A stretch of 64,000 nt of DNA from Isochrysis galbana (GCA_018136815.1 CM030943.1:2955003-3019002), one strand, 5' to 3'. Shown: positions 30,342 through 41,009, counted from the stretch's first letter. Numbers and translations: made by a program. The notes: generated by a model not told the origin, from the letters alone.

Positions 30342-31110
30342 GTATGGGCCTGGTCGATCTGCGCCAGAGCGGGCGCGATCGGCAGCGCACCTGTCCCGCC
30401 AGCGGCCAGCAAACTTTTGTCGACCAGCGAGCAGCATCGAGCGCCATGGCGTCCTGGTGCTCCAGCTCCTCGTCAATCGCGAGCCCGGGCGAATCCTGCG
30501 GGGCGAGGGTCGGGACAGTCAAGGAGCATCCTGTGACAGCCGAATGAGCCGTGTGCGAGCTGTGTGTGGTGCGTATGTGCATGCGCGGACGTCATCGCTG
30601 GGGCACCAGGGTTTGAAATTTGCTTTATAGGCAATATGGGGCGTCGGACCCCTAATTTAAGAGGTGTGTAGGCACCTTTTAGACAAAAGAAACACATCTC
30701 TCAGTGGGAGCGACGTCTAGTTCGGCTCGTGTGAGCCGCCAGAGCGTGTGCAAGGGGGGGGGGTCCGACGGGACTTCGCACCGTCTTTTCGGACGAGGAT
30801 TCTGAAAAGGCGGGGAGACCCTCCGAGGCGCTTTCGCCGGGGCTTTCCGCTCACGGTCAAAAATGTCGACCCCCCCCAATATTAGTACTTAAAAAGCATT
30901 GTTTGACCGCCCTAGCGATTGGGCCTGAGTCCCACAAAGGCCCGTCTGTCTTGCCCGCCGATGCAGCCGCGGCACGCATCGTTCGTCCTCGGTCAGTGGT
31001 GGTACTCGTCAGGATCATCGCACTACTCGCCATGGTTCGGCTCGCACGCTTACGACACGGTGGTGCTTGAGTCGCCAGACTTCTCGCACTGTCGTCGCGG
31101 CAGGCCCTCC
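30342..31110. other. Intergenic, unassigned
   Basis: Contains TAATTTAAGAGGTGTGTAGG near 30653, loosely like the TTAA element ends, and a short ORF at 30919-31113 without a recognised family that runs into the repeat at 31120. Confidence 0.4.
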
Positions 31111-31119
31111 TGACGGATC

Positions 31120-31445
31120 CGAGGTTACCACTGCCTCAGATGGAAACAGAGGGGACGGAAGGGAAGCGGCGAGAGGCGCGGCGGAAGTTGGGGGGTGACC
31201 AATGACGGGCTGGACCACCTCCTCAGCAGAGGAAGGCGGGAGGACGGGCTTGGGCGAGGGCGAGCGCGACGACGGAGCGGACATGGCTGGGCAGATCGGG
31301 ATGGATAGGCTGAGGCTGAGGGATTGGTGGGGTTTGGTATTGAGGTAGTGTTGAGAACGAGGGACGAGAACGGGAACGAGAACGAGAACGAGAGCGACGA
31401 ACGAAGAACGACAGACGACAGACGATACGAAGCCGATGGACCGAC
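31120..31445 (-). repeat. Dispersed repeat with MSAPSSRSPSPKPVLPP reading frame, copy 1
   Basis: 5' UTR-like (CGTTCTCGTTCC)n minisatellite followed by a frame MSAPSSRSPSPKPVLPP. Copies at 32485-32740 (plus, inverted relative to this one) and 43742-44080 (minus). Confidence 0.75.
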
Positions 31446-31744
31446 GAGATGACCCTACACTCACGTCAACACTCTCCACACTAACGTATCCCGAAAACTA
31501 TTGTCATAGTTTTAGCGATGGAGCGCGCGCCGACCGCTCCCCTCTCCCAGCCCCCCGCCGTCACGACGCCCCAACGGGGCCGCCCCAAGCCGCCGGAGCC
31601 GAAGCGCTCGCAGGCCTCAGCACCACCCGACAACGACGTCGAGATGGCGCCGCCATCCTCGCCTCCCAGGCAGCCACAGAAGCAGGGAACAGGCAAAGCC
31701 GGGGACGAGCGTACGACGGTCCGGCGGAAACGGCGTATCCGATA

Positions 31745-32365
31745 CCCCAAGAATACACGCTAAAAGGCACGCGCACCACGCTAGAGGATGTAAGTGTCAG
31801 GGTATTGACTAAAGCGTTCCTCGCATTGAGGAAAACGAAAGCACAAAAATCCACGCTGAGATGGGAAAAAAGGTTACCGGTCCTCTCAGGGAAGTGGAAA
31901 CAAGTATCGCAATTGTATAAATACAACTTTTTAACGCCCAGAGACTCTTATTTTCATTTCAAACACGTCCTACATAGAAGGATAGCTACGGCCAACCGTT
32001 TTGCTGACGATCCAACATGCCGCTTTTGCGGCATAGCCCCCGAGAGTTCCACTCACTTGGCCTCATGTATCGCGACGGAGCCCGTCTTTGAATTCATAGA
32101 AGGACTTCTGGGGATTAGCCTTAGGCCGGGATCCGAAACAGCCCAACGTCTTTTCTGTTATCAGGTGGATAGACCGCACCCCTCCTCAGGCTACTTAGGT
32201 ATCTTGGCGTGGAGGTACATACTAACTGACTTCTACAACATCCAGTATGGCAACGCGGACGGCAGGTCCGCTAAGTCGATTTTAAGAGCGATACTTACGA
32301 GATACCACCTGGGGGAAACTTCCCTTCCCTTCGAGAGAAAGAGAGAGGGCGCTCTAGAACCCTAG
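31745..32365 (+). pseudogene. Non-LTR retrotransposon ORF2 C-terminus with zf-RVT finger
   Basis: The zinc-binding motif CRFCGIAPESSTHLASC (near 32018-32068) follows a basic, helical stretch with FLTPRDSYFHFKHVLHRR, the layout found after the RT domain of many LINE-type elements. The frame ends at 32365 (GALEP, stop). RT, endonuclease and start are missing. Confidence 0.7.
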
Positions 32366-32381
32366 ATCCTAGGCGTCCACT

Positions 32382-32482
32382 CGAAGTTTTTGACCGAGAA
32401 CGAGAACGAGAGAATTATAACGATAAATACCGAACGAAGAGAAGAGAGAAGCCTAACGAGCGTCGATTCGCGAATGCGACAA
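32382..32482 (+). repeat. Shared element tail, copy 3
   Basis: TTTTTGACCGAGAACGAGAA to TTCGCGAATGCGACA, as at 9400-9492. Confidence 0.8.
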
Positions 32483-32484
32483 CT

Positions 32485-32740
32485 AGCCGTCTGTCGTCTG
32501 TCGTTCGTCGTTCGTCGCTCTCGTTCCCGTTCTCGTTCCCGTTCTCGTTCCCGTTCTCGTCCCTCACTCTCAACACTACCTCAATCATCAATCAATACCA
32601 AACCTCTCCACTCCCTCAGCCTCAGCCTATCAATCCCGAATCGCCCAGCCATGTCCGCTCCGTCGTCGCGCTCGCCCTCGCCCAAGCCCGTCCTCCCGCC
32701 TTTCTCTGCTGAGGAGGTGGTCCAGCCCCCGCCATTCCAT
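32485..32740 (+). repeat. Dispersed MSAPSSRSPSPKP repeat, copy 2
   Basis: Inverted with respect to 31120-31445. Together the two flank the zf-RVT element on both sides. Confidence 0.75.
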
Positions 32741-32837
32741 CAATCCCGGCCATCTCAGCCGCGCCTCCCGCCGATCTTTTCCCTTCCGTATCATCGCATA
32801 TCGAGCCAGTGGTCATGCTCGATCGAGCTCCGTCATT

Positions 32838-32962
32838 CCAGGTCCTTCGCCGTGCGGCCACACGGCGAAGCTCAGGCACATCTAGATCCAGGTTGGTAGG
32901 GTTCGTCCCTAGCGGCCTAGAATTCGGCTTCTCGTTTCGTTCCTTCTAGCCTGTCTGTCAGT
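32838..32962 (+). repeat. Fragment of the gypsy LTR
   Basis: CTTCGCCGTGCGGCCACACG, then GGTTGGTAGGGTTCGTCCCT and TTCTCGTTTCGTTCCTTCTA match the minus strand of about 51920-52035, inside the gypsy 3' LTR. Confidence 0.7.
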
Positions 32963-32966
32963 TTCC

Positions 32967-33025
32967 AAAAAATATTGATATAGTTTTAGCGTTTTAGCGA
33001 TGGAGCGCGCCTGTTGCCCAATGGT
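32967..33025 (+). repeat. Non-LTR 5' end fragment
   Basis: ATTGATATAGTTTTAGCG followed by a second TTTTAGCGATGGAGCGCGCC, truncated after about 10 codons. Confidence 0.6.
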
Positions 33026-33891
33026 GTGAAGCCATGGCTCTACGGTCTACGGACTACGGGCCAGTCCATGGTTCGAGGCACGACGCAATCGTTCTGCATT
33101 GCTCAGGTCTTTCGCAAATCATGCAGGCATTGTGCGCCGCCGCCAATCGCACGTACTGCTTCGGCGACTCTGCGCTGTGGAGACCCTCTTGAGACCCTGT
33201 TGCGGCCGCCGTGCAAAAAGCAAAAAAAAACTCGATTATAATCATGGCTAGGATTATCGGCCCCTTCACCGAGCCGCTGGCCGAGGCTGCACAGGCTAGA
33301 TGGGAAAGACGTATTTACCGCATATGGCCAAGCGTATATGGCCAAGAGGCCAAATACGTTTGTACTTGGCAGTTCTGCTGACGGGCGTCCTGGGTAGGCT
33401 AACCCAAGACCCAAGAACGGGCATTTGCATTTGGGCTCCATGATCCCTATCGTCCTAACGTTAAATCCACAAATAACAAGAAGAAACTGTCGGACAAGTA
33501 CAGCGCAAACAGGGTGTGGCCACTCACCTTGACAACTGGAACACTTCTCTGCTCCAATCATCTCACAAAATCGACACTCTGACGGGTGGTTGCGGACGCA
33601 GAGAAGCACAGGCACACTTCCCCTTAATACGCGCACACGCACCACTCACTCACGGATCACCACACGCATTGCGGGCCCTCCCTCCGCTAACGACATCCCT
33701 CCCGTTGTGGCCCTGTGCGGCCACCTCAAACCGAATACAAAAGCAAGTGTGGGCCCAACCCTCAGCCGACGAGAATCTCCCACGCTCCATCCTCTCCACG
33801 GGACACGAGGGCGGGAGGAGTGGTGTCCAGGTGGAGGCCGGGTGAGGAGCAGGAGCGGAGTCCGCCCGGCCGCCCGATCCCTCCTCGGCGC
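33026..33891. other. Intergenic region downstream of hemA
   Basis: No supported gene. A 45-codon open frame starts at 33244 without a recognised family. Confidence 0.4.
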
Positions 33892-35927
33892 TTATTGGCG
33901 CCCAACCTCGCGCTGTTCAGTCTGGAAGATCTGCTGAATTTGTTCGACCGATACTTTGCTGCCGTCGGCGTCCTCCGAGCGCAAGTATGTCATAGGCGCG
34001 TGGAGCAGCTTGTTGATGATGCCCTTGGTGAGCACCTCAACCGCCTGTCGCTGCTTGTCATCGAGACTCTTGAGTTTCTTCTCCGCCTTGCTCACCTCCG
34101 CGACCCGCACCGCCTCGTACTTGGCCTGAAGCTCCGATATAGCAGGGACATACTTGAGCGACTGCTGCCACGAGACAAACTCAGCCAGCTTGTCGCGTAG
34201 CAGCACCTCCGCCTCGAGCACCTTCTCGCGCCTGCGCGCTTGGTTGGCGGCGACAACTTGCTTGAGGTCGTCGACATTATATGCGAAAACATTGTCAAGC
34301 TCGTTGCACTCCGACTCGACATTGCGAGGGACAGAGATGTCGATGAGAGCCAGCTTGGGAGCGGCGGTCTCAGCGTAGCCATGCTCCTTGAGCTCAGGAA
34401 GCGTGACAATGCAGCCAGTGGCCGAGGTCGATGTGAAGGCGAGGTCGCACTCCCGGATGGAGGCCCATTGCTCATCCATCAGCCCAATCTCAATGTCCAT
34501 GTCAGGGTACTGCGCAGCGAGCTCCTCGGCACGCGCGCGGCCGCGGTTGAGCAGCTTCACCTTGGATACGCCATGCGATGCGAGGTGCGTGAGGAGCAGC
34601 TTGGACATCTTTCCGGCGCCGATAACGCACACCCGAGCCTCTGAGAGTGGCATGCCGAGGTCCTCCGGCGTCTTCAGCACGGCGAGCTCAACCGCAGCTG
34701 ACGAGATGGAGACGGCACCTTTGGCGATCTCTGTCTCGGAGCGGACAAACTTGCCCGCCATCACAGCCGAATTGAGCAGCCGGCCAAGCACCTTGCCTGC
34801 TGAGCCGGCCGGCCGGCCCGCCTCCTCGTCAGCCGCCGCGATGGCGTGCGAATAGCATGCCTTGACCTGCGAGAGAATCTGGCCCTCTCCCACGACGAGC
34901 GAGTCGAGCCCTGACGAGACACGCAGCAAGTGCATGGTGGCCTCCTCGTCTTGGAGCATGAAAAGGTTGGGCCGGAGCTCCGAGGTGGGTAGGCGCGAGT
35001 GCTTCTGAAGGAAGTCGAGTACGTCGCGCGTTGCCGCAAAGTGGTCGGTCGCAACGATGTAGACTTCAAAGCGGTTGCAAGTCGACAGGACAGCCGCCTC
35101 CTGGATAGTGTCGTAAGCGACAAGCGTGGCAGCAGCCTCATTCCAGTCAGCCTCGAGAATGGAAAGCTTCTCACGCACCTCGACTGTTGCCGTCTTGTGC
35201 GACAGCCCGATCACGAGCGGCACGCCATGGAACTCGCCCTTGGCGAGCTTTTTCGAGCCTCCCTTCGGCTTTGGGGGCGCGACAGCTGCCTCAGCAGCTG
35301 CCCGTACCTGCTCCAGCTCAGGCGATGGCGCCGTAACGCGCACGTCGCTGCCGGCCGATGACGCTACAGACGAAACAGGGAAGGGGTGGGAGAATAAGCT
35401 ACTGCGTCCAGTTGCGGACGGCGAGGAATCAGGGAAAAGGAGAGGAGAGGAGAGCAGCGGGTGGGAAAAAGGGGACAGAACCGGGGGGGGGGGGAGTAGG
35501 GGAGGGGGGAAGGGAGGGAGGCAGGGAGGGAGGGAGAGGAGAGAGGCAGAGCGTCTGGAACGAGCCTCATCAACAGTGCCAACCGACAACTCACAGCCGA
35601 TCCGCGCGTGCCACATGCCATCCCGTGCAGACGTATTGACCGTATGATCCGCGCCATCTCTCCCCGACTCTCTAGCGCTGATTCCACCTCCCTCCTCCTT
35701 CTATCTCCTTCTCTCGGTGGTTCGCGGCAGAGAGATAGGAGAGAGAGGAAGCGAGGAAGAGGGAGAGGGAGAGGGGGAGAGAGAGGGAGAAGCAGGGAGG
35801 GGTGCAAGGGCCGTGTGAGGGCGTGTTGCTCACCAACCGCTCGGACGTGTGGGTGCCTGAGCGGCGCTCGCTGCAGCGAGAGGGCGGCAGCGGCGGAGAG
35901 AGAGAGGAGGAGGTGGAGGGGCCGCAT
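33892..35927 (-). CDS. hemA: Glutamyl-tRNA reductase (HemA), plastid
   Basis: Reduces glutamyl-tRNA(Glu) to glutamate-1-semialdehyde, the committed step of tetrapyrrole synthesis in plastids. Two exons: 35927-35834 and 35363-33892, intron with donor GTGAGC and acceptor TCTGTAG; spliced length 521 residues. Exon 1 gives MRPLHLLLSLSAAAALSLQR, a signal-peptide-like leader, and the following Ala/Pro-rich stretch could be the transit part, fitting a complex plastid. The catalytic domain starts GLSHKTATVEVREK (84-97); the nucleophile is Cys127 in LSTCNRFE. LVVGEGQILSQVK, the NADPH-binding VIGAGKMSKLL, and SVPRNVE are all present. The C-terminal dimerisation helices are complete. The intron and 5' flank are pyrimidine-rich on the sense strand. 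Confidence 0.95.
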
Positions 35928-35929
35928 CT

Positions 35930-36420
35930 CTGGACGAGAGAAGGGGAGTTGTGTTCGGGGAGTTGGCTGCGCAGAGGGGGGTGCGAAGTGGTTAGAAACG
36001 AGCCGTTGGTAGAGGGATGTGGCGGCGGGGAGTGGGGTGGCCAAAGGGGCCGACCTTCAAACGAGAGACAAAGAGAAGGGAGGGCGAGGGAGAGAGAAAA
36101 GAGGGGAGATGGAGAGGGCGAGAGAGGAGCCGAAGGGGGGGAGGGTGGGGGGGGAAGAGAGGAGAGAGAGAGAGAGAGAGAAGAAGACGAGGGAAGAGAG
36201 AGAGAAGTGAGAGAGAGAGAGAGACGAGGAGAGAGAGAGAGAAGTTTGAGAGAGAGAGAGAGGGAGAGGGAGAGAGAGAGAAGAAGAAGGAGGAGGAGGA
36301 GGAGGAGAGCGAGGGAGAGAGACGAGGAGAGAGAGAGAGTGAGAGTTGAGAGAGAAGTGAGAGAGAGAGAGAGAATGAGGGAAGGGGGGGGGCTAATGAA
36401 GGGGGGGGGGGGGGGGGAGG
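35930..36420 (-). other. Pyrimidine-rich (sense strand) 5' flank of hemA
   Basis: GA-rich on the plus strand with many GA runs and G-runs of 20 or so near 36400. It continues the bias of the hemA intron. Confidence 0.6.
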
Positions 36421-36689
36421 AGGGGGAGATTTGCCCGGTCAAATCGAGCTCGCGCGAGGCCGCCCGCGGTGAGGGGCAAAGAGTGAGAATGAAACGACGC
36501 GAATAGATGAAAGAAGACCCTCGCGAGCGGTAGCGAATTCTCCTCGCCGTTCCCCCCAAGGCGACGGGGGGGGGGGGCGCCGCCGCCGCGCCTTCTTCTC
36601 CCCCTCCCTCCCTCCCCTCTCGGTATTCGAGAGAGAGAGAGAGAGGGAGAGGATTCTGGGTCTGCGAGGGCCCCCCTCGACCCCATAGT

Positions 36690-37163
36690 TTATCTCTTAA
36701 AGCGCCGGGGGAAGCACCCGCGAAGGTGCTTCGAGGCCCCCTCTCTTGGGCCATGAGCACGCCGGCCGCTGGGGGTCTGGAGGGCAGTGAGAGGGGCGTG
36801 GAGGGGGGCATGGACCAATGGGGCGAGGGTCTACCCTCAGACGACGAGGTCCCGCCCGAAAATCCCGAGCCATACCTGTTTAGGCGAGAAGCGCTCAATC
36901 ACCATCACCCACCGCATGGAAAATCGTTCAATCACCATCAGCCTACACGTGGAACGCGTTCAATCACCATCACCCCCACCGCATGGAAAAGCGTTCAATC
37001 ACCATCAGCCTACACGTGGAACGCGTTCAATCGCCATCACCCCCACCGCATGGAAAAGCGTTCAATCGCGGAGGATCGTGGGGATCATGAGGGTAGCTAT
37101 CCAACCCACTCTGCATCCCGCTCGAGTTGGTGCGTGACACAAAAATATGTACGATACTATTAA
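36690..37163 (+). mobile_element. 5' end of a piggyBac-like element with truncated ORF
   Basis: CTCTTAAAGCGCCGGGGGAA, hairpin GAAGCACC/GGTGCTTC, then an ORF from the ATG at 36753 of 136 residues. The acidic block PSDDEVPPENPEPYLF resembles that of the SAP ORF at 6589. After about 45 residues the frame runs into a minisatellite, so no SAP or transposase domain is left. Confidence 0.55.
36893..37075 (+). repeat. Minisatellite, about 64-bp unit, nearly three copies
   Basis: Alternating blocks GCGTTCAATCACCATCA, CCCACCGCATGGAAAA and CCTACACGTGGAACGC. The unit is multiple-block and keeps the frame open. Confidence 0.85.
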
Positions 37164-37346
37164 ATATGTCCAGCACTAGCGATGTTGACATAAATTACTC
37201 AACAGTACTAAATCCGAACGATATCAAGAATATCCTTACGAGCACGGCATCCGACAACGGGACGTGGCGGTACGAAATTGATCGAGCTCTGAATAACAAC
37301 AAGAGGTCGAAGTCATGCCGTTTTATTACATTAAACGAGCCAACAA

Positions 37347-37565
37347 TTATAGTAACAGCAAAAACCAAATTCGAATCGCAAATTTCGAGACCAAAATCTG
37401 CAAACCTGGACTTGAGACCATGGGGAATCCGAATCTGTGTGTCTTGTGCGTCAGTGTCAACACGGGGAACTGTTCAATTGTAATTGTGAGCGCGTACCTT
37501 ACACCTTACACGAATATTCATGCCTACAGCCTTCAGATGGGCAGGAATACAACAATACAACAAAC
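37347..37565 (+). repeat. Direct repeat, about 215 bp (copy 2 at 43440-43645)
   Basis: AAATTTCGAGACCAAAATCT and AACACGGGGAACTGTTCAAT occur in both. High identity; neither copy has a recognised gene. Confidence 0.85.
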
Positions 37566-37569
37566 ATAG

Positions 37570-37925
37570 CGCCCCTACGTTTATTGAAAATTCTAAAGGT
37601 AGGCTACAGACGATGAGCGAGAGCTTCAGCCTCGCGGCGCAGGTGCTCGGCCTTGCCGAGAGGCTTGCCTAAAGCGGCGATGTACTGCCCGCTCCAACCG
37701 AAAACAAGGACACGGGGCGGACATCAGCCATCTTATGAACAAAGGCACGACACACGATAACGATGGAGATCTAAAAAGCACCTAGGATATGCAGGTCACT
37801 CAGCGGCACAGGAGGAAGGCGAGTACACACCGCTGAGGACAGGCGACAGGCGCACTCCGCCCAACTCGAAACCTCCCCCTCACGACCCGGGCCCCTAAGT
37901 AGAGCACGAGGGGAGTTGCCGCAAG
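37570..37925. other. Intergenic, nothing recognised
   Basis: No ORF or repeat supported. Confidence 0.4.
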
Positions 37926-37929
37926 GCGA

Positions 37930-38150
37930 AAAAAAAAATCTTCTTAAAAAACCCCGCTACGTGTGCGGCGTGAGGCAGTGTGCTAGTGTACCTCCCTACT
38001 ACCCAACCTTAACCCCTAACTACCCCCTCCCCCTTCCCCAGTTCCCTCATTAGCGGAGAAGCTGGTTCCGGGGAGGCCGCGCGCGCTGCTTCGGCCAGGA
38101 GTTGGAGAGAAGGGGGCGGGAGACTGTGGCTCGTCCTTTGATTTCAACCG
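37930..38150 (+). repeat. About 200-bp repeat family, copy 1
   Basis: A-run, TCTTCTTAAAA, then CGCTACGTGTGCGGCGTGAG and GTTCCGGGGAGGCCGCGCGC. Other copies: 40712-40925, 50205-50415 and, inverted and partial, 45840-45968. Confidence 0.85.
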
Positions 38151-38317
38151 CAAGGCGGGAAATGAGGGTGAGGAAGGGGAATGGGCGTGGCTACGAAGGT
38201 GTGACCCAGTGCCACGTGTGAGGCGAGAATATTGAAAAGTTTTTTGTAGTGGGAGTAGTGGTACTAACGCTCAGTTGTTTTATACATGTGTAGAGAGCCC
38301 TCCCCGACGCAAAGTAA

Positions 38318-39457
38318 TTTTTTAAAATTTTTAACAAATTTTTATGGGTCGCGGCGCGGCAAAGGAACGGGACTAGCGCGCACACAAGACAGGACTCCCT
38401 GCCGCGGCGAGCGCAAGCACCCTTCCCCCTTATGCCACCCAGCTCTTCACTAGCTTACTACCTGCGCTAGCCGGAGCACCCCTCCCTCCACACTCAAGCA
38501 GCCCCCCACGCCAGGATCCTGTTTTGGTCTCGCAGGCAAGGGGGCCTAATGGGAGGGTGAGGAGCAACTCCTCAGAGAGGAGCTGTGGGGAAGGAGATGT
38601 CTGAGTGGGGGCGCTATACCCTTGCGCTAGGCATGGGCAGCGACGCCGCCTCAAGACATGTCCTCCCTCTGGTCTTGAGTCGAAATTTTTGGTGTTTGAA
38701 TCCGAGGGCGAGGGGGTTTGTGCTTCTTGGGTTGGTTGTAGTGGGGTGAGGGAGTGGGAGATGGAGTGAAGTGTTGAAAGAGGGCCCAAGGCAGGGCACT
38801 GAGTTGTAGGTACTTGTGGCCCACGAGCGTGGGGTGAAAACGAAAAGTGTATCAACATGTGTCTTGAATTGAAATTTTTGGTGCTTTGAACAGAGGGCGG
38901 GGGGGTTCGTGCCGTTTGGGTTGGTTGAAGTGTGAAGGGGGAGTGGGAGAGGGAGTCTAGTGTTGAGAGAGGGCCCAAGGCAGGGCACTGAGTGATTGGT
39001 ACTAGTGGCCCACAAGAGTGGGGTGAAGACGAGAATTGTGTCAACAAGTTGGAAGACAGAGGCATGGGGTGCTCTCCGTATGGGGTTGATGGTTGTGAAG
39101 TGCCCTCCCATGTTGGGTGCACTGATGGTAGAGGTTTCCACCATGGGGAGGGCAGCTGAGCTGCCCTCCCACATGAGGTGCTCTTGGGGTGGGAGGGTTT
39201 CCCACTGTTGGAGGAGGTCTCCAAGACCCCCTGCATGATGCGCAGAGCCATGGTGGCAACCTGTTCGGTGCCAGTGCTCGCCACCCCGCGCGCTTGCGCG
39301 GGTGTGGTTTGGATGGGTTGGATGGGCTCTGAGAGGGCTTTCTGACGAGCCGCCTCGGGCGGCGTGGGGCGTCCCAGGTGGGGCGCGGTGGCGAGGGTCG
39401 CCTGGGGCTCGGGAGCGGTCGCGGCACGCTCCATAGTTCAAACTATAACAATAGTTT
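38318..39457 (-). mobile_element. Retroposed non-LTR-type element with 18-bp TSD
   Basis: The exact 18-mer CTCCCCGACGCAAAGTAA flanks the unit at 38300-38317 and 39458-39475. On the minus strand it begins AAACTATTGTTATAGTTTGA, carries one ORF, and ends in an A/T-rich tail (AAATTTGTTAAAAATTTTAA). Target duplication plus tail indicate reverse-transcription-mediated insertion. No RT is encoded, so it depends on another element. Confidence 0.85.
38430..39434 (-). CDS. ORF1-like Pro/Ser/Thr-rich protein of the retroposed element
   Basis: 334 residues from MERAATAPEPQATLATAP. No Zn knuckle and no RT. Residues about 135-255 hold a tandem duplication of a 56-58-residue unit: CPALGPLSTLDSLSHS and CPALGPLSTLHSISHS head the two copies, each followed by LQPTQ and TKNF. 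The start is shared with ORF fragments at 8161, 31518 and 44475. It may be a gag/ORF1-like protein or simply non-functional filler. Confidence 0.5.
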   Translation of the reverse strand: MERAATAPEPQATLATAPHLGRPTPPEAARQKALSEPIQPIQTTPAQARGVASTGTEQVATMALRIMQGVLETSSNSGKPSHPKSTSCGRAAQLPSPWWKPLPSVHPTWEGTSQPSTPYGEHPMPLSSNLLTQFSSSPHSCGPLVPITQCPALGPLSTLDSLSHSPFTLQPTQTARTPPPSVQSTKNFNSRHMLIHFSFSPHARGPQVPTTQCPALGPLSTLHSISHSLTPLQPTQEAQTPSPSDSNTKNFDSRPEGGHVLRRRRCPCLAQGYSAPTQTSPSPQLLSEELLLTLPLGPLACETKTGSWRGGLLECGGRGAPASAGSKLVKSWVA

Positions 39458-39564
39458 CTCCCCGACGCAAAGTAAGTATGAGTGGTTCATACATAAACTG
39501 AGAGGGAGACGCAGCACATAGGAGTAAAACTGATGGCCAAGTCAGAATACAAACTTTCAGTATT

Positions 39565-40566
39565 CTAATACTGCGGACTTGTACCGTTCAAAAGCATGGG
39601 AAGTACATTGCGAGGTAAGAAAGGGATAATTCTGGCAGCACCATCCCTACATGATATATACGGGCAGGTCACTTGAATTCCGTCGAGCAGAGGACACTGC
39701 CGGGGCCAAGGGCTGCGATAGGAATTGTTGCGTTCGGAGCGCACGAGAAAATCGATGACATGTTGTGAGCTTGTCGCCGAAAGATTGCGCACGCAATCCC
39801 CTCCGAAATGTGCAAAGCGGGCGAGCTGATAGTCAACGCCGAGCAATTTGTCAAAAGCTGCAGTGACACCGATACGATCCGCATGTAATTTCCACGCAAA
39901 GTGGCTCCAAGGCCGAGCCATACTTCGTGAATAGTACGAATGATACTCAGTATAGATTGCCGAAAACGAGCGCACAATTTCTGTCTCTCCGAGGAGCCAG
40001 TGATCGAGAACAAGGCTAGAGTGGTCTCTGTCATTGTCCTTGCGTTTGGCGTCAATATTGCTGGTTATCCTGGCCGCGAAGGGCGAGACACGGAGGTAGG
40101 GAATCTTGGAGCGGGTGTTATCGCAAACCCCCGCCATCGATGCCTGTACGTCCTTGGGGATCCCGACTTCTTGCATGCACCACTGTGCAAAGGTAAGCGG
40201 TGATGGGCGGATGGGCGTGATGGACCAAAAGATGACATCGTACCTCATGACGAGAACGTACGGAGTGGGATTGCGCAGCAACGCGAGTGCGCGCGACATT
40301 GAAAGGTGCTGACTCTGCACCTTCCTCAGCCCAGGGACCACCGGCTCATGCAGAGAGGAGGAGAGAAGGAACAAGCGGTTGAGCTGAGTTGCAAACTCTG
40401 GGTGCCACGAGTGGCCCACCACGCTGCTCTGCGGATAAGCGTGCGTGCGAAAGCGTCGGAACATGTATGCACTGTACTCGATTAGGCTGCTCGAAGCGCC
40501 GTGGCTCTCCGAGCTGCTCTTGCTCCAGGTGCCAATCGCGCCGTGCAGCACGACGTCGGTCGCCAT
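39565..40566 (-). CDS. Putative glycosyltransferase-like protein
   Basis: 333 residues from MATDVVLHGAIGTW. I cannot name the family. SVVGHSWHPEFATQLNRLF near the start, SMSRALALLRNPTPYVLVMRYDVIF (an RYD motif after a helix) and LDHWLLGETEIVRSFSAIY look like the nucleotide-sugar and acceptor regions of algal glycosyltransferase-like proteins; that is pattern memory, not proof. The frame is open up to 40707, so a 5' extension or exon is possible. An ABC-like or kinase fold is excluded by the lack of a P-loop. It lies within a block of mobile DNA but is intact. Confidence 0.45.
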   Translation of the reverse strand: MATDVVLHGAIGTWSKSSSESHGASSSLIEYSAYMFRRFRTHAYPQSSVVGHSWHPEFATQLNRLFLLSSSLHEPVVPGLRKVQSQHLSMSRALALLRNPTPYVLVMRYDVIFWSITPIRPSPLTFAQWCMQEVGIPKDVQASMAGVCDNTRSKIPYLRVSPFAARITSNIDAKRKDNDRDHSSLVLDHWLLGETEIVRSFSAIYTEYHSYYSRSMARPWSHFAWKLHADRIGVTAAFDKLLGVDYQLARFAHFGGDCVRNLSATSSQHVIDFLVRSERNNSYRSPWPRQCPLLDGIQVTCPYISCRDGAARIIPFLPRNVLPMLLNGTSPQY

Positions 40567-40711
40567 TTCTGAAGTCCGAGACCCGCGAGCCCAAAAGGAG
40601 CGAACAAGGTTTTTAGGCCCAGTCTGCGCCACTTGTCCGAAGGGGGTCCTTATTTTTTCCAGGGTCTCCAAAAGAGAAAATAAGGATCTCCAAAACGCGA
40701 GTCGCAAAAAC

Positions 40712-40925
40712 TGGAAAAAAAAATCTTCTAAAAAAATTCCCGCTACGTATGCGGCGTGAGGCAGCTTGCTAGTGTACCTCCCTACTACTCAACCTTAACC
40801 CCTAACAACCCCCTTCCCCTTCCCCAGTTCCCTCTTTAGCGGAGAAGCTGGATCCAGGGAGGCCGCGCGCTCTGCTTCGGCCGGGAGTTGGAGAGAAGGG
40901 GGTGGGAGATTGTGGCTCGTCTCTT
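40712..40925 (+). repeat. About 200-bp repeat family, copy 2
   Basis: As 37930-38150. Preceded by GAGTCGCAAAAACTGGAAA, which recurs at about 43203. Confidence 0.85.
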
Positions 40926-41009
40926 GATCTAGTTACGACTCGAATTTTCCTCATTCATATAACGTGAAATCTTTATAGGTTTCCGGTGCGGTTCCTATTA
41001 CGGGATTTG

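Larger units (their letters stand above)
31490..32482 (+). mobile_element. Chimeric non-LTR fragment: common 5' end, zf-RVT C-terminus, common tail
   Basis: Starts AAACTATTGTCATAGTTTTA then an ORF1-like start (MERAPTAPLSQPPAV), switches near 31700 to the C-terminal part of a reverse transcriptase ORF2, and ends in the tail shared with 9400-9492. The RT core itself is missing. Confidence 0.65.

Noticed and set aside
35672-36898. 408-residue Ser/Leu/Pro-rich minus-strand frame
   Set aside because: Read-through of CT repeats upstream of hemA; the spliced hemA model explains the real coding part.
36893-37075. CRISPR-like alternating repeat
   Set aside because: Only about three units, spacers are themselves repeats, and the genome is eukaryotic; a minisatellite.
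37990-38020. AACCTTAACCCCTAAC as telomeric repeat
   Set aside because: Occurs once inside each dispersed repeat copy and is not arrayed; no telomere.
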